Origin: CAZVWV01 sp964631745
Lineage (GTDB): Bacteria > Bdellovibrionota_C > UBA2361 > JBGSMV01
Direction of reading: 5' to 3'
Length of the DNA: 40,001 nt
Assembly: GCA_964631745.1 (NCBI GenBank)
Contig: CAZVWV010000015.1
Coordinates: forward strand, 1 to 40,001
In this document: positions 33,785 through 40,001 of the stretch, one piece after another
Numbering within the stretch: position 1 is the first letter of the stretch
Layout: every line of letters starts with the position of its first letter
Made by a program: the position numbers and the translations under genes
Notes under the pieces: generated by a model
What the model was told of the DNA's origin: nothing
Seen by the model: only the letters and a program-made list of their open reading frames with translations
Database searches by the model: none

Positions 33785-35017
33785 ATGCTTGAACTAAAAC
33801 TTATTATACGACTACGCTGGTTAGCCGCATTGGGTCAGAGCGTGCTGATCTTGTCGGTTTGGTATGCAATGAATCGGGAAGTTTCGGTGCTTCCGCTTTT
33901 TGCGGTGGTTGCCATTTTGGTAACATCAAATCTCGTACTCGAAATTTATAAAGAGAGACTCTCTAAGGCTGCCATCGGACCGATTCTTTTATGCGACACA
34001 GGGCTATTGACCCTATTGCTATACTTTTCTGGTGGTGCGAGTAACCCGTTTAGCCTTTTTTATATTGTGCATGTGGCGCTCGCGGCGCTTTTATTGGGCG
34101 AGAGATGGAGCTGGATTTTAACTGCAATTTCAAGTGTACTCTTTGGCGTGCTTTTCGTTTTCTATGTGGATGTGCCGAAGATTAGTAGCCACGCACATCA
34201 TGAACACAACGCCTTCTCTTTGCACTTACAAGGAATGTGGGTGGCGTTTTCGATGGTGGCGTCGATTCTGGCTTTTACTTTCAGTAGGTTGTTGCGTGCC
34301 ATAGGGATTAGAGATTCTCAACTTGAGCAGGCACGCAATCTGCAAGCGCGACAGGAGCGTCTTGCGGCGATTACATGTTTGGCGGCGAGTGCCGCTCACG
34401 AGATTAACACACCGTTAAATACTATTGCGCTTGCAGCCGGTGAGATGCAGAAGGCTCTGAAGTATGACGGAGCAAGCCTGGCTTCAATTAGGGATGCAGA
34501 CTTGATCTGTTCAGAGGTCAAGCGCTGTTCCGACGCACTTAGTAGATTTAGAGCCGCTGCTGGAGACGTGGAAGGGGAAATGCCACAAGAGTTCTCCTGC
34601 GGCGAACTTTTGATGGATTTGAAGCGACGCTTTAGGTCAGAAGATGGCGCGCGAATTCATCTTGGGAGCAGTGAGAAAGTTAGGTTGTTTGCACCAAGGA
34701 CCCCTCTAGTAGAGGCTTTGGGGGCGCTTGTAAGTAATGCACTTGAGGTCTCGGGGACTGAACCTGTGACTCTTTCGATCTCAAATGACAGCTCTCAACA
34801 GAGAATTATTGTGGCAGATAAGGGACCAGGAATTCCGGCACAATTAAAATCTAAGCTCGGCGAGCCCTTCGTGTCTACTAAGGGCCCCGGGCGCGGCCTT
34901 GGAATCTTTTTGGCGAAAGCATGCGCGGAACGAATAAGTGGTAAGCTAGAGTTTGAAAGCTTAATCGGTGTGGGGACTATTGCAAGATTGGAGTTGCCAG
35001 CAACCTATGGCAGCTAA
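33785..35017 (+). CDS. regB: RegB/PrrB-type redox-sensing histidine kinase
   Basis: A 410-residue inner-membrane kinase (numbered from ATG 33785). Six hydrophobic helices span about 12-170 and include the quinone-binding heptad GGASNPF (83-89; RegB GGxxNPF). The H-box ASAAHEINTPLNTI carries His205. Cys248 in EVKRCSDAL is at the place of the redox-active Cys of Rhodobacter RegB, 43 residues after the His. The ATPase motifs are intact: Asn318, DKGPGI (345-350), GRGLGIF (369-375). It should sense quinone pool or redox state and phosphorylate RegA. The stop overlaps the regA start by 11 bases. The longer frame to a TTG at 33731 is not favoured. Confidence 0.92.
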   Translation: MLELKLIIRLRWLAALGQSVLILSVWYAMNREVSVLPLFAVVAILVTSNLVLEIYKERLSKAAIGPILLCDTGLLTLLLYFSGGASNPFSLFYIVHVALAALLLGERWSWILTAISSVLFGVLFVFYVDVPKISSHAHHEHNAFSLHLQGMWVAFSMVASILAFTFSRLLRAIGIRDSQLEQARNLQARQERLAAITCLAASAAHEINTPLNTIALAAGEMQKALKYDGASLASIRDADLICSEVKRCSDALSRFRAAAGDVEGEMPQEFSCGELLMDLKRRFRSEDGARIHLGSSEKVRLFAPRTPLVEALGALVSNALEVSGTEPVTLSISNDSSQQRIIVADKGPGIPAQLKSKLGEPFVSTKGPGRGLGIFLAKACAERISGKLEFESLIGVGTIARLELPATYGS

Positions 35018-35552
35018 GAGCTCCACACCCAGGGTTTTGGTCGTAGACGACGATGACCCGTTTCGAGAACGTTTGGTGGTAGCCTTGTCCGATCGAGGCT
35101 ACACAACTAAAGGATTGGCATCGTTCTCTGAGAGCCTGGAAGAGATTGAAAAGTTTCAGCCCACACACGCAGTCGTTGACCTAAGACTCAAATCTGAGTC
35201 TGGGGTAAATATAGTGGCAGAACTTACCAAGCGATATTCATCCAAGGCGGTGATGTTGACAGGGTACGGTTCGGTTGCAACAGCGCTTTCCGCTCTACGA
35301 GAGGGGGCCGTAAACTACCTCGCTAAGCCCTGCGCCATCGACGATCTACTTACGGCCTTATTTGGTGAGACGTTAGCGCCCGTTTCAGTTAAGGATTCTT
35401 CGCCGACACTAGAGCAGGTGGAATGGGAGCATATTCAGCGTGTCTTAAATGATCATCAGGGCAATATCACTAAAGCCTCTAAGGCTTTAGGACTTCATAG
35501 ACGTTCATTGCAGAGAAAACTAGCACGGGCCCCCACAGGCTCAAAGTCCTGA
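35007..35552 (+). CDS. regA: RegA/PrrA-type response regulator
   Basis: A 181-residue regulator. Receiver with Asp14-Asp15, phospho-acceptor Asp58 (AVVDLRL), Thr85 (MLTGYGSVATA) and Lys107 (YLAKP). A short linker leads to a Fis-type helix-turn-helix (WEHIQRVL at 140-147, LGLHRRSLQRKL at 161-172), the conserved RegA/ActR/PrrA DNA-reading helix. It should be phosphorylated by the adjacent RegB and bind GCGNC...GNCGC sites, two of which flank the pair. ATG at 35007 lies inside the end of regB, so translation is coupled. Confidence 0.93.
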   Translation: MAAKSSTPRVLVVDDDDPFRERLVVALSDRGYTTKGLASFSESLEEIEKFQPTHAVVDLRLKSESGVNIVAELTKRYSSKAVMLTGYGSVATALSALREGAVNYLAKPCAIDDLLTALFGETLAPVSVKDSSPTLEQVEWEHIQRVLNDHQGNITKASKALGLHRRSLQRKLARAPTGSKS

Positions 35553-35579
35553 AAGCTCTTTCTAGGTTCAAATATCGGT

Positions 35580-35594
35580 GCGACAATTTGTCGC
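35580..35594 (+). promoter_or_regulatory. RegA/RegR-type box between regA and the G3E GTPase gene
   Basis: GCGACAATTTGTCGC is a perfect palindrome around a central T and fits the same RegA-type consensus with one mismatch. It lies 28 bases after the regA stop and 288 before the GTPase ATG, so it may control the downstream pair. No gene is supported in 35553-35881. Confidence 0.55.
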
Positions 35595-35881
35595 GTTGAG
35601 TTTGATTGCGCATTAAATAACAATCGCATCAGAACTTTGAGCTCTGCTCTTAGAAAGTTCATAGATACTCCGCGTTGCCACGTCCCGGGAGTCAGTCTGA
35701 TAGAGCATTCAGCCAACAATCTTTGGGCGTGGCTTTTTTTGCTGGGGGAAGGTCCTATCTTGGCTAGCGCAGAGAGAAGTCGGCTACTCTCGGTCACAGG
35801 AACAAGGGCAGCCCTGTTCGACTGGATGAAGACAAAAACTTGCTCAGCAAAACAGTATTAAAGGTCTTTGCGTAAAACACC

Positions 35882-37654
35882 ATGGCAGATCCACAACACA
35901 CCCCATCGATATTCTCTAACATTGGAAAGATAACTTTAGGTCATGATAACCCTCTCAACTTAGGACCCCGCAGGTTTGCTCACCTGGAACCGGTAAGAGG
36001 TGAGAACCGAGTTCTCCTAATATCAGGATTTGCGGGCGCCGGCAAAACCACTCTGATTGAGACAATTGCCAATGGACTTGGAGAACATCATAAAAAGATC
36101 GCGGTGATTGTCAACGAGCAAAAGGGAGCTTCAACACAAGTTGACCTGGATCGGTTGGCCGAGGACATGCTCAAAATTGGAATTGATGGGTGTGCCTGCT
36201 GCGCTTCAAACACAGAAGTTCTAGACGCTTTGAAGCGTTTCGGAAAAGTTGGAACTAAGTTGTCAATTATTGAACAGTCAGGACTCTCCCGAACTGGAGA
36301 ATTGAGTACCACAATCGAGAGAGCGGGTTTCCATCCCTACGTCATTTCTGTCGTGAGCGTGGAACAGCTTGACTCAGCCTTTAGGCGATATGTGATTCCA
36401 CACGTAAGAGCAGCTGACGCGGTCTTTTTGACGCACGTTCCAGATATAGGAGGTGAGGCTCTTGCCAGAGCTAGAGCACTAATTGGCGAAGCCACCTCGG
36501 ATCTTGCTCAGAAGCCAAAGGTTGTGGTGATGGCATCCCCTACCAGTGCATTTCCCCCTGACGTTTGGGAGTCCTTAAGTAAATCACCAGTTCAGAATGC
36601 CCAGGGGGTTTTTGGCAAGCTAGAGGCGCTAAGCGGGACCAGGCCTGGAAGGTCGCCGATACCAGGGATTGAGCAACAACGTCTGATCGACGTCAGTGCT
36701 TTTTGTGAGATCGAGGTGATTCTTTATCCTGGACTGACACCGCTGGAGATAGGGCAAGCGCTTGCCCACCTAACAACTGATGACGGCAAGAATGTGGAGA
36801 TCCTCCGGGCAAAGGGTGTGGTGTCTGGGAAAGATCTGGACTATTCGGTCGGAGATTCCGGAGCGAAACTCCAAGTGGTAACGCGCGGGACTCCTTCGCA
36901 GCTTTACAATGGCCAAGCATACTTAGTTATAAGGGCTCTTAACCCGCGGCTTCGGTACGATTGCTGGCGGGAGATCTCTGCAAAGCTTGGAACGCCGGAA
37001 TGCGGGTTGGATTCTGCCAGAGCTGTAATGGGATTGTATCCATCATTGCAGGATTTTCAGCGTCAAGCTCAGGATGGGAATCTGCATGTAGTATTTGGCG
37101 CAGATAGCTTGCTGTGGGAACTTGCCGAAAGCCTTGCGCACATTGCAAATGTTCCGGACAAGAGCCGACAACAACAACTCGCAGTAAGCGTGGCACATCT
37201 GACGCATAAGTTTCTTGCTGTGAGGCTGGATCTGATGAATGTGCTGGTACAACCTGCTACTTTAAGTCAAAGGAGCCAACCTGAATGGATGTTTAATTTC
37301 GGCTTCGTGGCCTCGCGCGTGCTAGTTCATCCTCAACTTGAGCGTATGATTGCAAGTCAAGATGCTTTGCGGGGGCCAGCAGAAAGACTCTGGAGGATGC
37401 AACCTATCAAGCAGATGTTTGTGGCGCTTTCGAAACTCCATCGTCTTCAAATCAATGGTAGGTCAGAGCTGACTGGGGCTGACCTCTATTGGCTCAAGAA
37501 ATTGGCCCAAAAAGGATTGGAAGGCAAAGAATTAACGCCGCAACTTTTAGCTGCGATTTTTGGTCGTGTGAAGGAAGTGGCGCAGCGCACGCAAAATACC
37601 TCTTGGCTCGGCTCTCTGCCGAAGTTAGCGGACGCCTTTGGAGTTGCAAGATAG
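35882..37654 (+). CDS. G3E (COG0523) GTPase, metallochaperone-like, with long C-terminal extension
   Basis: A 590-residue SIMIBI GTPase. P-loop GFAGAGKTT (49-57), VNEQKG (78-82 region; VNE as in COG0523), the metal-binding GCACC (Cys104, 106, 107; CxCC), and IIEQSGLSRTGEL (Walker B/TSGL region). The usual guanine motif NKxD reads T184-HVP-D188, so base specificity is uncertain. The family inserts metals such as zinc or cobalt into proteins. The first 40 residues and a C-terminal region beyond about 370 are extra; most COG0523 proteins are 300-450 residues. No strong ribosome-binding site. It follows regBA and a RegA box. Confidence 0.85.
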   Translation: MADPQHTPSIFSNIGKITLGHDNPLNLGPRRFAHLEPVRGENRVLLISGFAGAGKTTLIETIANGLGEHHKKIAVIVNEQKGASTQVDLDRLAEDMLKIGIDGCACCASNTEVLDALKRFGKVGTKLSIIEQSGLSRTGELSTTIERAGFHPYVISVVSVEQLDSAFRRYVIPHVRAADAVFLTHVPDIGGEALARARALIGEATSDLAQKPKVVVMASPTSAFPPDVWESLSKSPVQNAQGVFGKLEALSGTRPGRSPIPGIEQQRLIDVSAFCEIEVILYPGLTPLEIGQALAHLTTDDGKNVEILRAKGVVSGKDLDYSVGDSGAKLQVVTRGTPSQLYNGQAYLVIRALNPRLRYDCWREISAKLGTPECGLDSARAVMGLYPSLQDFQRQAQDGNLHVVFGADSLLWELAESLAHIANVPDKSRQQQLAVSVAHLTHKFLAVRLDLMNVLVQPATLSQRSQPEWMFNFGFVASRVLVHPQLERMIASQDALRGPAERLWRMQPIKQMFVALSKLHRLQINGRSELTGADLYWLKKLAQKGLEGKELTPQLLAAIFGRVKEVAQRTQNTSWLGSLPKLADAFGVAR

Positions 37655-37760
37655 TATCAAAAGATCGCTGCGGACTTGAAGCAGGGAGAGTTCTAAGATT
37701 GCCACAATCCTCGACATCGACATGAATGAGCCCTACACAGCATTAGCGTGGAGTTTCTGA

Positions 37761-39893
37761 ATGCCACCAGTTGCGGACAAGGTTCTATCGGTCGACGGCG
37801 GATTGGCTTCGTCTCTGGACGAGTTAGGCTCTCTAGCGAACGCACCTGTTGAGTTTAATGCAGAATCTTTGGTGAGTGCCTCAATCGCAGGGGAAGTGGA
37901 ACTGAAAACTCACGGGCCGATAATAATAAATCCGGATGATTGCTGTCGGCAAAAGAGTGCGGAGGAATATGATAAGAGTTATGCCTTACGTGCTGATGTT
38001 AACGACAACAGGGCCCTCGACGCCGAGTCTGAGAAGCCAAGCACAGTAGCAGCAAATCGAAACGAAGGTAACCTTTCCGAGGAGCGATCCAGCCAAGCCA
38101 AACACGACGAACCTCTTTTTAATGGAAACGACCTGGTTCAGAGCGCCGTTGATGGGCAAAGATTCCATGAGGAACTGGTTGAGCGTGGCGAGGCTCCCGT
38201 GCGGATAAATCTTGACTGTTGCGCTCCGCAAGCGCCTTTCGCTTCAACCGAACATAGAGAGGCGCCATCTGCGCCTCTTGATGTTAAGATTGTTTATGAT
38301 AACACGTCGATTACAACGTCGGAGGGGCCGCAAACTATAGATACCTCATCTTCTGCATCGAATGACTTGGCTTGGCGCATGCCCCCAACTGAGCAAAGGG
38401 CGAATGAAGCTACAAATTATTCAAGGCAGTTAGATTCGGGATGGGCTATGCAGGTTGACCGCACCACACCTCAGTCCGAGATTCACATGGAGCCGCCCCC
38501 TACAACACAGTCTGTCAGTAACTATATGGCAAACAGCGAGGCTCCTCGAGGCGTGGTGGAATTGAAAGCGCCTAGTACGGCTTGGGTTGATCCGAATGCG
38601 AAAGCCAGATCACAAGCTGAAGCCCCCCGTCCTGTCCCTCCACCGAATATTGCTAGGCAAAGGGAATTAGCGGCAGCCGCTGCTGAGCAGAACCCAGATT
38701 CTAAGCGCATCGTTGAGCGTAGAGGCCCAACCGAAAAGGAGATCCACAGTTACTTGGAAAAGTTGTCAGCTAAACTTTGGACTGAAACAGATGGCAAGAA
38801 AGTAATTGCCGCAAAAATGACTGAGTCATTGACTAGCATGGTGCCTGTGACGCGGACTAGCGTACAGTACAGGCGAGAGCCGACTGTTGTTCGCGCGTCA
38901 GTTGGGCCCAACTCAACTCGAGTGGTGCCACCTCGGTTACAGATGCTACGAATGTCTCAACACCCTCCAACGCAGCGTATGGTGAGGCATTCAAGGCAAA
39001 TCGCCTTAAATAGACTTGAGAGGTTGTACAAAATTCGAGCCGAACGTATGGGGGCAATTGTTGAAAGATTGCGGGCTCTACGAAAAATGGAAAGGTCCGT
39101 GGGCAATCTCGCTGAAATGAGAAAGCTTAAACTCTCCAGACGAGCATTGCTGAACGATCTTCGTGATTTAAGGAATCGAATTAAGCATCTGCGTGTCGCT
39201 CTAGGAAAAGACCGAAAACAAGCCTTGAATGGGAACTCAAAATTGCCTGTAAATCCAGCTCCCCGACCTTTTCAAATTAGAGATGTGATTCGTAGCCCGA
39301 TCGTAGCTAAGCAGGCCTTGAAGGTGCTTGCCCTGCATCTAAAGTTAAAGTTTCATGAAAAAGTGAGCAAACCCACTGTTGTTGTGTTAAAGAAGATCAC
39401 AGACAAGCTGGCCCCGCAAAGGGTCTCTCGCCAAAAATTGGACCATAACACTCCTACACTTGATAAGATAAGGATGAGGCTGGCTAGGCGCTTACAGTCA
39501 CTCATCCAAACGTTAGAATCCGTGAGACTTTCGACATATTCCCAAAGTGAAGCGCTTGAGTCCGTCGAGGGATTTGGGATATTGAAGCGTAAGTCAGAGG
39601 TTCGCGCTCTGACCAGCAGAAAGCGATCGATCAAAAAAGTTAAGCGTCGCCTGAATTCAAACAGCGAAGAAGATTCGCTGCTCAAATTAGGAGAGAAAAG
39701 AAGCAAGAAGCTGCCCCTGGAGTTATCAAACAGCAAAGCACCCGTACTTGGGATTAATTCGGGCAAAGGCGCAAAAATTGCGGCCAAACGCCGCAAAAAA
39801 AATGTCCAATCTGGACCGAAGAAGACTTTAGATCTCTTTCAGGCAGAAGAAGATGAGAGCGATGATTCTAACGACAAAGTTCTCCCACCATAG
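37761..39893 (+). CDS. Large charged, low-complexity protein with two Cys-Cys motifs
   Basis: A 710-residue protein of no recognised family. The first 300 residues are acidic and Pro/Ser/Glu-rich, probably disordered. They hold two similar short motifs, IIINPDDCC (Cys61-62) and VRINLDCC (Cys153-154), which are the only cysteines in the protein. From about 310 to 680 it is strongly basic and helical (LNRLERLYKIRAERMGAIV at about 415-433, repeated LRxLRxRIKHLR), like a nucleic-acid- or membrane-binding coiled coil. It ends with an acidic tail (EEDESDDSND). ATG at 37761 has GGAG upstream. It is 106 bases after the GTPase and probably in the same operon. A role as metal-binding partner of the CxCC GTPase is my inference. 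Confidence 0.7.
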   Translation: MPPVADKVLSVDGGLASSLDELGSLANAPVEFNAESLVSASIAGEVELKTHGPIIINPDDCCRQKSAEEYDKSYALRADVNDNRALDAESEKPSTVAANRNEGNLSEERSSQAKHDEPLFNGNDLVQSAVDGQRFHEELVERGEAPVRINLDCCAPQAPFASTEHREAPSAPLDVKIVYDNTSITTSEGPQTIDTSSSASNDLAWRMPPTEQRANEATNYSRQLDSGWAMQVDRTTPQSEIHMEPPPTTQSVSNYMANSEAPRGVVELKAPSTAWVDPNAKARSQAEAPRPVPPPNIARQRELAAAAAEQNPDSKRIVERRGPTEKEIHSYLEKLSAKLWTETDGKKVIAAKMTESLTSMVPVTRTSVQYRREPTVVRASVGPNSTRVVPPRLQMLRMSQHPPTQRMVRHSRQIALNRLERLYKIRAERMGAIVERLRALRKMERSVGNLAEMRKLKLSRRALLNDLRDLRNRIKHLRVALGKDRKQALNGNSKLPVNPAPRPFQIRDVIRSPIVAKQALKVLALHLKLKFHEKVSKPTVVVLKKITDKLAPQRVSRQKLDHNTPTLDKIRMRLARRLQSLIQTLESVRLSTYSQSEALESVEGFGILKRKSEVRALTSRKRSIKKVKRRLNSNSEEDSLLKLGEKRSKKLPLELSNSKAPVLGINSGKGAKIAAKRRKKNVQSGPKKTLDLFQAEEDESDDSNDKVLPP

Positions 39894-39900
39894 TTAAGGG

Positions 39901-39956
39901 GCCGTGGCAACTTCTCCTCAGAGAAAATGCGCAACCCCAAGTCGTTTCGCCACGGC
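39901..39956 (+). other. Hairpin after the last gene
   Basis: GCCGTGGC (39901-39908) and GCCACGGC (39949-39956) are an exact 8-bp inverted repeat, 7 bases beyond the stop at 39893. There is no T tract. The window ends at AGCGCTAGATA, similar to the GGCGCTAGATA of repeat copy B (8720), so another repeat copy may begin at the edge. Confidence 0.35.
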
Positions 39957-40001
39957 AGCCCACGGGGAATGAAATCCACGCAAAAGCGTAGCGCTAGATA
40001 C

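Noticed and set aside
35637..35861. 74-codon frame between regA and the GTPase gene
   Set aside because: TTG start without ribosome-binding site, no recognisable motif; treated as intergenic.

Overview
The window looks like a chromosomal segment of a diderm bacterium of deltaproteobacterial grade. The evidence is the minus-strand gene order ispE, tRNA-Gln, prs, rplY, pth, rpsF, rplI, together with gatCAB, a DksA/TraR-type zinc-finger protein, a periplasmic PpiD/SurA-type foldase, an AmpG-like permease and a RegB/RegA redox two-component pair. The exact phylum cannot be fixed from the sequence alone. Composition is moderate in GC. GTG and TTG starts are common, and TAG, TAA and TGA are all used as stops.

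Layout. (1) 1-8157: a J-domain protein and a degenerate histidine-kinase-like protein converge; then gatC-gatA-gatB, a DUF4911-like gene and a parvulin foldase form one plus-strand operon. (2) 8158-9858: a large imperfect inverted repeat (8187-8622) and an unknown membrane protein. (3) 9859-15132: a glycosyltransferase, a hybrid PAS/kinase/receiver protein whose kinase core looks dead, an alkaline phosphatase and a DUF423 protein. (4) 15098-25267, almost entirely minus strand: a Phd/VapC-type toxin-antitoxin pair, a LamG-like anchored protein, rplI, rpsF, a membrane protein resembling a catalytically empty H+-pyrophosphatase, pth broken by an in-frame TAG, an AAA+ ATPase/nuclease-like gene wedged between pth and rplY, then prs, tRNA-Gln and ispE. 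(5) 25341-28025: an inositol-phosphatase-family protein, a DksA-like protein and a peptidoglycan-binding/transglycosylase protein. (6) 28191-32956: an AmpG-like gene whose first 114 bases also occur 3.5 kb upstream as an orphan fragment. Between the two copies lie a 622-residue protein of unknown function and a second AAA+ ATPase with a nuclease-like C-terminus. (7) 33272-39893: a small membrane protein, regB-regA with a RegA-type box upstream and another downstream, a G3E (COG0523) GTPase with a CxCC metal motif, and a 710-residue low-complexity protein whose only four cysteines are two CC pairs.

How the parts work together. The GatCAB genes and tRNA-Gln(UUG), which carries the U1-A72 pair, fit the indirect Gln-tRNA pathway. 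The translation block (prs, L25, Pth, S6, L9) is a conserved neighbourhood that has been opened by an ATPase gene and by small IS66-like inverted-repeat elements. At the right end, a redox-sensing kinase and its regulator appear to autoregulate and may control a metallochaperone-like GTPase plus a Cys-Cys protein; this four-gene cassette is the best candidate for an undescribed system.

The strongest anomalies are the amber codon in pth, the two AAA+ genes whose start codons lie inside palindromes, the duplicated 5' end of the AmpG-like gene, the matched RegA boxes, and three proteins that keep a family fold but have lost its catalytic residues.
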